From: DASQEH01 sp038239485
GTDB taxonomy: Bacteria > Actinomycetota > Actinomycetes > Propionibacteriales > Nocardioidaceae
Direction of reading: 5' to 3'
Length of the DNA: 23,243 nt
Assembly: GCA_038239485.1 (NCBI GenBank)
Contig: JBBSET010000058.1
Span: 1 to 23,243, forward strand
In this document: positions 6,486 to 13,838 of the stretch, piece by piece
Position numbering within the stretch: position 1 is the stretch's first letter
How the letters are laid out: the number at the start of each line of letters is the position of its first letter
The notes under the pieces: generated by a model
Databases searched by the model: none
The model's input: the letters and a program-made list of their open reading frames with translations, nothing else
What the model was told of the DNA's origin: nothing
Made by a program: the position numbers and the translations under genes

Positions 6486-7541
6486 ATGGATGGGCAGATG
6501 GCTGCAGTAGCAGATCGTTCCAAGGCTCTCGACAACGCTCTCGCGCAGATCGAGCGCTCTCATGGCAAGGGGTCGGTCATGCGGCTCGGCGACCGGGGCC
6601 GCGCCCCGGTCGAGGTGATCCCGACCGGGTCGATCGCGCTCGACGTCGCGCTCGGCATCGGTGGTCTCCCGCGCGGCCGAGTGGTCGAGATCTACGGCCC
6701 TGAGTCGTCCGGCAAGACGACGGTCGCCCTCCACTCCGTCGCCAACGCGCAGCGTCTCGGCGGTATCGCGGCCTTCATCGACGCTGAGCACGCGCTCGAC
6801 CCCGACTATGCTCAGCGGCTGGGCGTCGACACCGACGCGCTGCTGGTCTCCCAGCCCGACAGCGGGGAGCAGGCACTGGAGATCGCCGACATGCTGATCC
6901 GTTCCGGGGCACTCGACGTCATCGTCATCGACTCGGTCGCGGCGCTGGTGCCGCGGGCTGAGATCGAGGGTGAGATGGGCGATTCGCATGTTGGCCTGCA
7001 GGCCCGCCTGATGAGTCAGGCCCTCCGCAAGCTGACCGGCGCGCTGAGCAACTCCGGCACGACCATGATCTTCATCAACCAGCTCCGCGAGAAGATCGGC
7101 GTCATGTTCGGGTCGCCGGAGACGACGACAGGTGGTCGGGCGCTGAAGTTCTACGCGTCAGTCCGGCTCGACGTGCGCAGGATCGAGAGCCTCAAGGACG
7201 GGACCGACTTCGTCGGCAACCGGACCAGGATCAAGGTGGCGAAGAACAAGTGCGCGCCGCCTTTCAAGCAAGCCGAGTTCGACATCATGTACGGCCAGGG
7301 CATCAGCAGGGAAGGCGGCCTGATCGACGTCGGCGTCGACGCCGGTCTGGTCCGCAAGGCCGGGGCCTGGTACACGTATGAGGGCGACCAGCTCGGCCAG
7401 GGCAAAGAGAACTCGCGGACGTTCCTGCGAGACAATCCCGACCTCGCCAACGAGCTCGAAAAGCGCATCCTGGAGAAGCTGGGCATCGGCCCGACACTCG
7501 ACGCTGCCCCGGTGGCGGAGCCGACCGACGTCGACTTCTGA
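6486..7541 (+). CDS. recA: RecA recombinase
   Basis: 351 residues, full family length, with no intein. It coats single-stranded DNA, catalyses strand exchange and triggers LexA self-cleavage. Visible are the Walker A GPESSGKTT at 71-79, the catalytic Glu in IDAEHALDP (E101), Walker B VIVIDS at 145-150, the L1 region MGDSHVGLQARLMSQALRK, and the L2 region with FINQLREKIGVMFGSPETTTGG. The C-terminal domain ends in an acidic stretch, as usual. Two starts are possible. ATG 6486 has no visible Shine-Dalgarno sequence, while ATG 6498 (MAAVADRSKAL) has GGATGGG a few bases before it and gives 347 residues. Expression is predicted from both a LexA-controlled and a PafBC-type promoter upstream. The stop codon starts the repeat chain leading to recX. 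Confidence 0.98.
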   Translation: MDGQMAAVADRSKALDNALAQIERSHGKGSVMRLGDRGRAPVEVIPTGSIALDVALGIGGLPRGRVVEIYGPESSGKTTVALHSVANAQRLGGIAAFIDAEHALDPDYAQRLGVDTDALLVSQPDSGEQALEIADMLIRSGALDVIVIDSVAALVPRAEIEGEMGDSHVGLQARLMSQALRKLTGALSNSGTTMIFINQLREKIGVMFGSPETTTGGRALKFYASVRLDVRRIESLKDGTDFVGNRTRIKVAKNKCAPPFKQAEFDIMYGQGISREGGLIDVGVDAGLVRKAGAWYTYEGDQLGQGKENSRTFLRDNPDLANELEKRILEKLGIGPTLDAAPVAEPTDVDF

Positions 7542-7584
7542 TGGAACGGCACCTCTGATGGCACGGCACCTCTGATGGCACGGC
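7538..7584 (+). repeat. 17-bp tandem repeat linking recA and recX by TGATG steps
   Basis: Three copies of a 17-bp unit: CTGATGGAACGGCACCT (7538-7554), CTGATGGCACGGCACCT (7555-7571) and a partial third, CTGATGGCACGGC (7572-7584). Each contains TGATGG. The first TGA is the recA stop (7539-7541) and the third ATG is the recX start (7575). Between them lie two five-codon frames, MERHL (7541-7558) and MARHL (7558-7575), each beginning on the last base of the previous stop. Because 17 is not a multiple of three, the chain passes through all three frames. Confidence 0.85.
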
Positions 7585-8165
7585 GGCGAGGGCGCGACGA
7601 GCCGGCCGACGACCGAGATCTCGGCCCGCCGGCCGACCCGGAGTCGGTGGCTCGAACCATCCTGCTCGACCGGCTGACCGGTCAGGCTCGGTCCAGGGCC
7701 GAGCTGGCCAAGGCGCTCGATGCCAGGAACGTCCCCGCTGACGTGGCGACGACCGTCCTCGACAGGTTCGAGGACGTGGGCCTGATCGACGACCAGGCGT
7801 TCGCCGCGGCCTGGGTCGAGTCCCGGCAGAGCACCCGCGGTCTCTCGCGGCGAGCCCTCGCCTTCGAGCTGCGCCGCAAGGGCATCGATGACGAGGTGAT
7901 CGCCGAAAGCGTGGACGCGATCGACCCTGACCGCGAGCGGGCGATCGCCCGACGCCTCGTCGACGAGCGGCTGCGCAGCACCCGAAACCTGGACCGACAG
8001 TCGCGGTACCGCCGGCTTACCGCTGCACTGGCACGCAAGGGCTACCCGCCCGGCTTGTCCGCGGCGGTGGTGCGGGAGGCGATCGCCGCCGATGAGCTCG
8101 AACACGACGCTCCGGGCGCGGGCGAGCTCGATGAGGTGATCCGCGAGGACTTCGGGCTGGACTGA
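7575..8165 (+). CDS. recX: RecX regulatory protein
   Basis: 196 residues. RecX binds RecA filaments and limits RecA activity. The three-helix RecX repeats are visible: RTILLDRLTGQARSRAELAKAL, then VLDRFEDVGLIDDQAFAAAWVESR, then GLSRRALAFELRRKGIDDEVI, with a further copy in RRLVDERLRSTRNLDR-RYRRLTAALARKGYP. The N-terminal 20 residues are charged and not conserved. It starts 34 nt after the recA stop, reached through the tandem TGATG repeat, so its translation probably depends on ribosomes leaving recA. No separate promoter is seen. A weak 5-bp hairpin just after the stop is not convincing as a terminator. Confidence 0.95.
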   Translation: MARRRGRDEPADDRDLGPPADPESVARTILLDRLTGQARSRAELAKALDARNVPADVATTVLDRFEDVGLIDDQAFAAAWVESRQSTRGLSRRALAFELRRKGIDDEVIAESVDAIDPDRERAIARRLVDERLRSTRNLDRQSRYRRLTAALARKGYPPGLSAAVVREAIAADELEHDAPGAGELDEVIREDFGLD

Positions 8166-8189
8166 TCTGCCGCTGGCAGGCTGGCTCGC

Positions 8190-8195
8190 TACGCT
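8190..8195 (+). promoter_or_regulatory. -10 element of the AraC-VOC operon (leaderless layout)
   Basis: TACGCT, six bases, then ATG at 8202. It sits in the 36-bp gap after recX and fixes 8202 as the likely start. The GGGGAG directly before the ATG is too close to act as a normal ribosome site. Confidence 0.45.
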
Positions 8196-8201
8196 GGGGA
8201 G

Positions 8202-9119
8202 ATGGCCGACGGGCTGGGTGCCGCAGGTCCGAGCGAGGACGTCGATGTCATGGCCGAGCAAGCCGAGGGCGTGCACGAGTCGGTCGTCTACAGGCCGTCC
8301 CCGGTATTGCGACCTTTCCTCGAGACCTGCCACGGGTACCGCCATGACCGTGCCTCCCCGGGCGTACACCGGGGTCTGCCGTCCTCGGCGCTCACGGTCG
8401 TCCTCGCCTTCGAGCAGCCTCTCGACGTGGGCTGGTTCGAGGAACCGAACAGTCGCGACAGGTTCTGGACGCTGGCGTCCGGGCTGCATACGCGCCCTGC
8501 CGACATCTACGAGAACGGCACGCAGTTCGGGATACAGCTCGGGCTCACGGCCACCGGAGTGCGGGCGATCCTCGGTGTCCCGATGGGAGCCCTGGCATCT
8601 GGGCTCGTTGATATGGCCGACCTGCTTCCCACCGGCTTCAGCGGTTGGTACGACGCCATCGCCGGCGAGCCGACATGGTCGGGGCGGTTCCGGCAGCTCG
8701 AGTCGGTCCTCCTCCGGCTGACCGCGTTGCACGCTGGAGCGCCTGTTGAGCGCGTCAGGCCGGAGCTGACCTGGGCATGGTCACGGATCGAGGCCACCGG
8801 GGGCAAGGAGCCGGTCGGTGCCCTTGCCCACCAGCTCGGCTGGAGCAGGCGGCATCTGCAGTCGCTCTTCAGTGACGAGTTCGGCGTCTCTCCCAAGCAG
8901 GCGGCGCGCATCGTGCGGTTCCAGCGGTCGATGGTGCTGTTCACGACTGGTGGCGGACTCGGTGACGTGGCGGCCGCCTGCGGGTACTCCGACCAGGCAC
9001 ATCTCACCCGAGAGTGGCGGTCCTTGACCGGGTACTCGCCCTGGCAGTGGATGCGGGTGGAGTTCCCATTCGTCCAAGACCGCGACCTCGTCGTTCTGGC
9101 AGAGTCGGGCTATGCCTGA
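8202..9119 (+). CDS. AraC-family transcriptional regulator
   Basis: 305 residues. The N-terminal half (about 25-190) is a ligand or effector domain with VVYRPSPVLRPFLETCHGYR and GVRAILGVPMGAL, of the kind found in AraC proteins that sense small molecules. The C-terminal part (about 200-290) carries two helix-turn-helix units: PVGALAHQLGWSRRHLQSLF with VSPKQAARIVRFQRS, then GDVAAACGYSDQAHLTREW with LTGYSPWQW, the AraC signature. The stop lies 8 nt inside the next gene, a VOC-fold protein, so the two are translated together and the regulator probably controls its own operon. The inducer is unknown. The pair interrupts the usual recX-to-miaB interval. ATG 8250 is a later possible start. Confidence 0.92.
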   Translation: MADGLGAAGPSEDVDVMAEQAEGVHESVVYRPSPVLRPFLETCHGYRHDRASPGVHRGLPSSALTVVLAFEQPLDVGWFEEPNSRDRFWTLASGLHTRPADIYENGTQFGIQLGLTATGVRAILGVPMGALASGLVDMADLLPTGFSGWYDAIAGEPTWSGRFRQLESVLLRLTALHAGAPVERVRPELTWAWSRIEATGGKEPVGALAHQLGWSRRHLQSLFSDEFGVSPKQAARIVRFQRSMVLFTTGGGLGDVAAACGYSDQAHLTREWRSLTGYSPWQWMRVEFPFVQDRDLVVLAESGYA

Positions 9120-9558
9120 CACCTCAACCTCAACCTCCACCTCTTCCACGGACCCAGCGTCGGCCCCCAGCCTCCCCACGATGGTCTGGCCGTCGCTGCG
9201 GTATGCCGACGCTCCCGCGGCGATCGAGTTCCTGACCGGTGCGCTCGGTTTCGTCGCCACTGCCGTCTATGTCTCCGACGACGACCCCTCGGTGGTCCAG
9301 CACGCCGAGCTCCGATGGCCTCCGGGCGGCGGCATCATGCTCGGCTCGGCCGGTAACTCGTCAGAGTGGCCGGCCCCTCCCGGCTCGAGCGCCTGCTACG
9401 TCGTCACTGACGATCCGGACGCCCTGTTCGCACGGGCGAGCGGCGCCGGCGCCATCGTGGTCCGTGAGCCGAACGACACCGACTACGGGAGCCGTGACTT
9501 CGCCGTCCGCGACCCTGAGGGCAACCTCTGGAGCTTCGGTACCTACGCCGGCGAGTAG
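9112..9558 (+). CDS. VOC (glyoxalase/bleomycin-resistance fold) protein
   Basis: 148 residues with one to two beta-alpha-beta-beta-beta units. MVWPSLRYADAPAAIEFLTGALGF begins the fold at 24, HAELRWPPGGGIMLGSA follows, and YGSRDFAVRDPEGNLWSFGTY ends it, a block typical of YciI/PhnB-like VOC proteins. Members bind metals and act on or sequester small reactive molecules and antibiotics. No substrate can be read here. The first 23 residues are a Thr/Ser run encoded by four ACCTC(A/C/T) hexamers (9121-9144), which look non-functional. ATG 9181 would start exactly at the fold and may be the true start. It overlaps the AraC gene by 8 nt. Confidence 0.85.
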   Translation: MPDTSTSTSTSSTDPASAPSLPTMVWPSLRYADAPAAIEFLTGALGFVATAVYVSDDDPSVVQHAELRWPPGGGIMLGSAGNSSEWPAPPGSSACYVVTDDPDALFARASGAGAIVVREPNDTDYGSRDFAVRDPEGNLWSFGTYAGE

Positions 9559-9567
9559 GACGCCAAC

Positions 9568-9591
9568 GCCGGCCATCGGCCAGCGGCCGGC
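9568..9591 (+). terminator. Candidate terminator hairpin after the VOC gene
   Basis: GCCGGCC (9568-9574) pairs perfectly with GGCCGGC (9585-9591) around a 10-nt loop, 9 nt after the VOC stop and before miaB. It is all-GC with no T-tract, so it is only a candidate. Confidence 0.35.
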
Positions 9592-9672
9592 AATCCCGCG
9601 CACCGATGAAGGAATGCCTCAGGACCTCGTCCCGCGTCGCTGTTCGACCGTCATGGGATACTTCGTCGTGAG

Positions 9673-11184
9673 ATGAGTCCACGCACCGGCACCCGCGAGC
9701 AGCCGCGTACCTACGAGGTGCGTACCTACGGCTGCCAGATGAACGTCCACGATTCCGAGCGCATCTCGGGGCTGCTGGACGAGGCCGGCTACGTCCCCGC
9801 GGTCGCGACCGAGGTGGCTGACCTCGTCGTCTTCAACACCTGCGCGGTTCGCGAGAATGCCGACAACCGGCTCTACGGCAACCTGGGCCATCTCGCGCCG
9901 GTCAAGGCAGCCAACCGAGGCATGCAGATCGCCGTCGGGGGTTGCCTGGCCCAGAAGGACCGCTCCGAGATCACCCGTCGCGCCCCCTGGGTGGACGTCG
10001 TCTTCGGCACCCACAACATCGGGTCGCTGCCCGTGCTCTTGGAGCGTGCGCGCGTTGCCGAGGAGGCTCAGATCGAGATCCTGGAGTCCCTCGAGGTTTT
10101 CCCGTCCACGCTTCCGACCCGCCGCGACTCGGCGTACTCCGCCTGGGTGGCCGTCAGCGTCGGCTGCAACAACACCTGCACCTTCTGCATCGTGCCGTCC
10201 CTCCGCGGCACCGAGAAGGATCGCCGTCCGGGGGACGTTCTCGCCGAGGTGCAGGCCCTGGTCGCCGAAGGCGTCGTCGAGGTCACCCTGCTCGGCCAGA
10301 ACGTCAACTCGTACGGAGTCGGGTTCGGGGACCGGCTGGCGTTCGGCAAGCTGCTACGCGCCTGCGGTGCGATCGACGGGCTGGAGCGGGTGCGTTTCAC
10401 GTCGCCGCACCCGCGCGACTTCACCGACGATGTCATCTCGGCCATGGCTGAGACCCCCAACGTGATGCCGTCGCTGCACATGCCACTGCAGTCGGGCTCC
10501 AACGCGGTGCTCAAGGCGATGAGGCGCTCGTACCGTCGTGAGCGTTACCTCGGGATCCTGGACCGGGTCCGTGCCGCGATCCCGGACGCCGCGGTCACGA
10601 CCGACATCATCGTCGGCTTCCCGGGTGAGACCGACGCTGACTTCGAGGACACCCTGTCGCTGGTGCGCGAAGCCCGGTTCAGCGGCGCCTACACATTCCT
10701 CTACTCCAAGCGGCCGGGCACTCCCGCCGCAGACATGCCGGGCGACATCGCGCCTGACGTCCTCCGTGACCGGTACGAGCGGCTGGCCGCGTTGGTCAAC
10801 GAGGTCGCGTGGCGAGAGAACCAGAAGTTCGAGGGCCGGCAGGTCGAGGTACTGGTCGCGCAGGGGGAGGGCCGCAAGGACGCCGCCACCGAGCGGCTGT
10901 CCGGACGCGCTCGGGACAATCGGCTGGTGCACTTCACGCCCGGACCGCTCGACCGCCTCGGTGGACCGGTCCGGCCAGGAGACGTCGTCACGGCGCAGGT
11001 CACCCATGCCGCACCCCACCACCTCGTCTCCGACCTGCCGGTGTCGTCGCTTCGACGCACCCGGGCGGGTGATTGCTGGGCCGATGCGCGGGCACCGCAG
11101 TCGTCTCCCGTCCTGCTCGGGCTTCCCACTGTCGGAGTCCCGGCGGCGACGCCGCCCGCCGCCCCTGCCTGTGCTCCGGCGTGA
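9673..11184 (+). CDS. miaB: tRNA-2-methylthio-N6-dimethylallyladenosine synthase MiaB
   Basis: 503 residues. A radical-SAM enzyme that adds the methylthio group to i6A37 of tRNAs reading UNN codons. The N-terminal UPF0004 domain holds one iron-sulfur cluster through Cys21 (YGCQMN), Cys57 (FNTCAVRENA) and Cys91 (GGCLAQ). The radical-SAM cluster is bound by Cys165, Cys169 and Cys172 in GCNNTCTFCIVP. HMPLQSGSN and DIIVGFPGET follow, then a TRAM domain at about 385-460 (VEVLVAQGEGRKD to GDVVTAQVTHA). The last roughly 35 residues are an Ala/Pro-rich tail outside the family core. Its partner MiaA is encoded at 15952. The stop overlaps the next gene's GTG (GTGA). ATG 9673 is chosen because the conserved block begins close behind it. 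Confidence 0.97.
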   Translation: MSPRTGTREQPRTYEVRTYGCQMNVHDSERISGLLDEAGYVPAVATEVADLVVFNTCAVRENADNRLYGNLGHLAPVKAANRGMQIAVGGCLAQKDRSEITRRAPWVDVVFGTHNIGSLPVLLERARVAEEAQIEILESLEVFPSTLPTRRDSAYSAWVAVSVGCNNTCTFCIVPSLRGTEKDRRPGDVLAEVQALVAEGVVEVTLLGQNVNSYGVGFGDRLAFGKLLRACGAIDGLERVRFTSPHPRDFTDDVISAMAETPNVMPSLHMPLQSGSNAVLKAMRRSYRRERYLGILDRVRAAIPDAAVTTDIIVGFPGETDADFEDTLSLVREARFSGAYTFLYSKRPGTPAADMPGDIAPDVLRDRYERLAALVNEVAWRENQKFEGRQVEVLVAQGEGRKDAATERLSGRARDNRLVHFTPGPLDRLGGPVRPGDVVTAQVTHAAPHHLVSDLPVSSLRRTRAGDCWADARAPQSSPVLLGLPTVGVPAATPPAAPACAPA

Positions 11185-12563
11185 CCCGGCCGCGACCTGA
11201 TCCGCTCCTCGGCGCCAGCAGCACCGCGTTCTGGCTCGACTCGCCGCATCGCCCGCCGCCGCGGGCACGCCTCGACGGTGACGCCACCTGCGACCTGGCG
11301 ATCGTGGGAGCCGGCTACTCGGGTCTCTGGACGGCACTACTGGCCAAGGAGGCCGACCCCGGCCGGACGGTCATCCTTCTGGAGGCCGAGTCGCTGGCGT
11401 GGGCCGCGAGCGGGCGCAACGGCGGGTTCTGCGAGGCAAGCCTCACCCACGGACCAGCCAACGGTCTCGACCGCTTCGAGGCCGAGTTCGAGCAGCTCGA
11501 GTGCCTCGGAGAGCGCAACCTGGCCGAGTTGCGTGATGCGGTCACCCGCTACGGCATCGACTGCGAGCTAGAGGCGACCGGTCAGCTCAACGTCGCCACC
11601 GAGGCGTACCAGATCGCCGATCTGAAGGCCGAGGCCGCCCGCGGTGGTGGTCGATTCCTCGACCAGGAGGCGGTCAGGGCCGAGGTGGCCTCGCCGACGT
11701 ATGTCGCCGGTCTCTGGACCCACGACACGGTGATGGTCCACCCCGCGAGGCTCGCCTGGGGGCTCGCGGAGGCCGCCGAGAGCCTGGGAGTCCGCATCCA
11801 CGAGCACACCAGAGCAACGAGGCTGCGCCGCCGCGGCGGCACCCTGGCGGTGACCACCACATCGGGGACCGTCACGGCCGCGAAGGTGGCGCTGGCCACG
11901 AACGCCTTCCCGTCGCTGCTCGCGCGGGTACGACCCTTCATCGTGCCGGTCTACGACTATGTGCTCGCCACCGAGCCGCTCAGCCCCGAGCAGCTCGACT
12001 CGATCGGCTGGCGCCACCGTCAGGGCATCGGAGACAGCGCCAACCAGTTCCACTACTACCGGCTGACCAGCGACAACCGGATCGTCTTCGGCGGCTACGA
12101 CGCGGTCTACCACTTCCGGCGCGCCATTCGGCCCTCGCTCGACCAGCGGCGTCAGACGTTCGAGCTGCTCTCACAGCACTTCTTCGAGACCTTCCCTCAG
12201 CTCGACGGGCTGGGCTTCACGCACGCCTGGGGCGGTGCCATTGACCTGTGCAGCCGGTTCTGTGCCTTCTTCGGCACCTCGCACGGAGGCGACGTCGCGT
12301 ATGCCGCCGGCTACACCGGGCTCGGGGTCGCGGCGACGCGGTTCGGGGCCGCCGTGATGCTCGACCTGCTCGCGGGCGCGGATACCGAACGGACGCGGAC
12401 CGCCATGGTCTCGACCAGGCCGATCCCGTTCCCGCCCGAGCCCTTCACGTGGCTCGGCGTGACCGCGACCCGCGCGTCGCTCAAGGCCGCCGACCGCAAT
12501 CAGGGTCGCCGCAACCTCTGGCTGCGCACGCTCGACCGGCTCGGACTCGGCTTCGACTCCTGA
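11181..12563 (+). CDS. FAD-dependent oxidoreductase (DAO/PuuB-like)
   Basis: 460 residues from GTG 11181, overlapping the miaB stop by 4 nt. The FAD-binding Rossmann motif CDLAIVGAGYSGLWTALLA lies at about 37-55. WAASGRNGGFCEA follows, the GR(N/S)GG block of amine-oxidising DAO enzymes. Near the C terminus FTHAWGGAIDLCSRFCAFFG and YAAGYTGLGVAATR form the second FAD-contacting region (GYxGxGVAxT). Such enzymes oxidise amines, for example gamma-glutamylputrescine or sarcosine-type substrates, with release of hydrogen peroxide. The substrate here is unknown. No glutamine synthetase-like or aldehyde dehydrogenase gene of a putrescine pathway is nearby, so the coupling to miaB may reflect shared expression only. 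It ends against the convergent NUDIX gene. Confidence 0.9.
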   Translation: MTRPRPDPLLGASSTAFWLDSPHRPPPRARLDGDATCDLAIVGAGYSGLWTALLAKEADPGRTVILLEAESLAWAASGRNGGFCEASLTHGPANGLDRFEAEFEQLECLGERNLAELRDAVTRYGIDCELEATGQLNVATEAYQIADLKAEAARGGGRFLDQEAVRAEVASPTYVAGLWTHDTVMVHPARLAWGLAEAAESLGVRIHEHTRATRLRRRGGTLAVTTTSGTVTAAKVALATNAFPSLLARVRPFIVPVYDYVLATEPLSPEQLDSIGWRHRQGIGDSANQFHYYRLTSDNRIVFGGYDAVYHFRRAIRPSLDQRRQTFELLSQHFFETFPQLDGLGFTHAWGGAIDLCSRFCAFFGTSHGGDVAYAAGYTGLGVAATRFGAAVMLDLLAGADTERTRTAMVSTRPIPFPPEPFTWLGVTATRASLKAADRNQGRRNLWLRTLDRLGLGFDS

Positions 12564-12596
12564 TCCCGAGCCGGCCGATGCGCGCTACGGCGCAGC

Positions 12597-13049
12597 TCAG
12601 AAGCCGAAGGTCGTGATGACGCGAACGTCTCCGGCTGCAAGGGCGTCGAACACCCGTCTCTCGTGCGGTACCACGTTGTCCGGCAGGGCGTGGAGGTCGA
12701 ACCACCTCAGGTCCAGCGCCTTGCTCTCGACCAGCCGTGGCTGGCCGGCCCAGCGGCGGCACTCGAAGAAGAAGTCGACGCGCTCGTCCACCGACCTGTG
12801 GTTGCCGTGGGTCCGATGCATCGCGCAGATCGGCGTCAGGTCCGCGGCCTCGATGTCGATGCCGAGCTCCTCCTGGGCTTCGCGGACTGCTGCCTCGAAG
12901 ACCGACTCGTCCGCCTCGACATGGCCTGCGGCCGCAGCCGCCCAGTACCCGTCCATATAGCCGGTCTGATCCCTCAGCTGCAGCAGTACCTGGTCGGCTC
13001 GCCGCAGCGCGACGTAGGCGGCGGGCACAACCCGAAATCGGTCGCTCAC
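12597..13049 (-). CDS. NUDIX hydrolase
   Basis: 150 residues from GTG at 13049. The Nudix box is complete: G42-x5-E48-x7-R56-E57-x2-E60-E61-x-G63-I64 (GHVEADESVFEAAVREAQEELGI region), so the metal-dependent pyrophosphohydrolase chemistry should be intact. Upstream is VSDRFRVVPAAYVALRRADQVLLQLR, the usual first strand. Substrates in the family are nucleoside diphosphates linked to another group (dinucleotides, NDP-sugars, damaged nucleotides). The substrate of this one cannot be told. GYWAAAAAGHVE just before the box resembles members near the MutT/isopentenyl-diphosphate isomerase type, but that is weak. The start is set by TAGGCT seven bases upstream. An in-frame extension further upstream would run over the divergent gene. 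Confidence 0.93.
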   Translation of the reverse strand: MSDRFRVVPAAYVALRRADQVLLQLRDQTGYMDGYWAAAAAGHVEADESVFEAAVREAQEELGIDIEAADLTPICAMHRTHGNHRSVDERVDFFFECRRWAGQPRLVESKALDLRWFDLHALPDNVVPHERRVFDALAAGDVRVITTFGF

Positions 13050-13056
13050 AAGACAG

Positions 13057-13066
13057 AGCCTAGGGT
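13057..13066. promoter_or_regulatory. Bidirectional promoter: overlapping divergent -10 elements
   Basis: AGCCTAGGGT holds TAGGGT (13061-13066) for the plus strand and TAGGCT (13062-13057) for the minus strand. They share the central TA base pairs. Each is followed by exactly seven bases and then a start codon: ATG 13074 on the plus strand and GTG 13049 on the minus strand. Both divergent genes would thus be transcribed leaderless from one 10-bp element within a 24-bp gap. Confidence 0.6.
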
Positions 13067-13073
13067 CTGCCTC

Positions 13074-13823
13074 ATGCTCCTCGGCGCTAGCATCTGCCCC
13101 CATCCGCCGGTGCTGGTGCCGGGGGTCTGTCGCCAGGAGCCGCAATGGCTGGTCGCGCTCCGCGGCGCGTGCCTGGTCTCGATCCGCCACGTCATCGGGC
13201 TCGGAGCCGATCGGGTGGTCGTGATAGGAGTAGACGATCGAGCCGGCCGATGGGACGCGGGTGCTCAAGGGAGCGTGAGCAGGTACGGGGTCGAAAGGGC
13301 AGAACGCCGCAGTGGCGAACTGCTGCCCCTCTCGCTCACGGTCGGCGCAGCCCTCCTCGACGCCGCCGGCTGGGCAGGGCAGCGGGACTACGTCGCAGTC
13401 GCACGCGCGACGAGTGCTGAGGCGTGCGCCGAGCTCGGTCGCGCCCTCGTCTCTGTCACGGCCGACGACCCGCCCGACCACGTGGCCCTGCTCGTGATGG
13501 GAGACGGCAGCGCCAAGCGCACTCACCATGCCCCCGGACCTTACGACGAGCGCGCGGCCGACTACGACGCCCGTACGGTCGCGGCCCTCGCTGCCGCGGA
13601 CGCTTCGGGCCTGATGTCAATGAACGCCACGCTGGCTGACGAGCTATGGGTCGCGGGTCGCGAAGCCTGGCAGGTGCTTGCCGGGGCGGTCCCGACACCC
13701 GCGGCAGCACCGGATCCACCGACGGCCTTCTCCTCAACGATCAGGTTCGACGACGTGCCGCTCGGGGTCGGCTACGTCGTGGCCGACTGGTCGGTACGAC
13801 GTGCCGACCACGCCACCGACTAA
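13074..13823 (+). CDS. LigB-like (class III extradiol dioxygenase subunit B fold) protein
   Basis: 249 residues. The N terminus LLGASICPHPPVLVPG matches the actinobacterial 'class III extradiol dioxygenase subunit B-like' family (PHPP(L/V)LVP). GADRVVVIGVDD and VALLVMGDGSAKRTHHAPGPYDERAADYD follow, and the family's LPLSLTVGAALLDAAGW is present. The fold is that of LigB/MEMO proteins, but I see no complete set of metal-binding His/Glu beyond His11 and the HH in the middle, so dioxygenase activity should not be assumed. The family is widely found next to miaA/miaB or a Rv0909-like antitoxin gene in Actinobacteria, as here, and its role is unknown. The start is fixed by TAGGGT seven bases upstream, and the gene diverges from NUDIX. 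Confidence 0.8.
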   Translation: MLLGASICPHPPVLVPGVCRQEPQWLVALRGACLVSIRHVIGLGADRVVVIGVDDRAGRWDAGAQGSVSRYGVERAERRSGELLPLSLTVGAALLDAAGWAGQRDYVAVARATSAEACAELGRALVSVTADDPPDHVALLVMGDGSAKRTHHAPGPYDERAADYDARTVAALAAADASGLMSMNATLADELWVAGREAWQVLAGAVPTPAAAPDPPTAFSSTIRFDDVPLGVGYVVADWSVRRADHATD

Positions 13824-13838
13824 TGCGTCGAAGCGAGG

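Noticed and set aside
6486..7541. Intein in recA
   Set aside because: The gene is 351 codons with uninterrupted family motifs, and there is no insertion near the Walker A region where mycobacterial inteins sit.
8167..8179. Hairpin CTGCC-GCT-GGCAG after recX as a terminator
   Set aside because: Stem of only 5 bp with a 3-nt loop and no T-tract, and it lies within the presumed promoter of the AraC gene.
7158..8732. 524-codon minus-strand open frame over recA, recX and araC
   Set aside because: Antisense shadow of three well-supported genes, with no recognisable domain.
12579..12594. Hairpin TGCGC-N6-GCGCA between the convergent FAD oxidoreductase and NUDIX genes
   Set aside because: A 5-bp stem is expected often by chance in this composition, and no T-tract follows.
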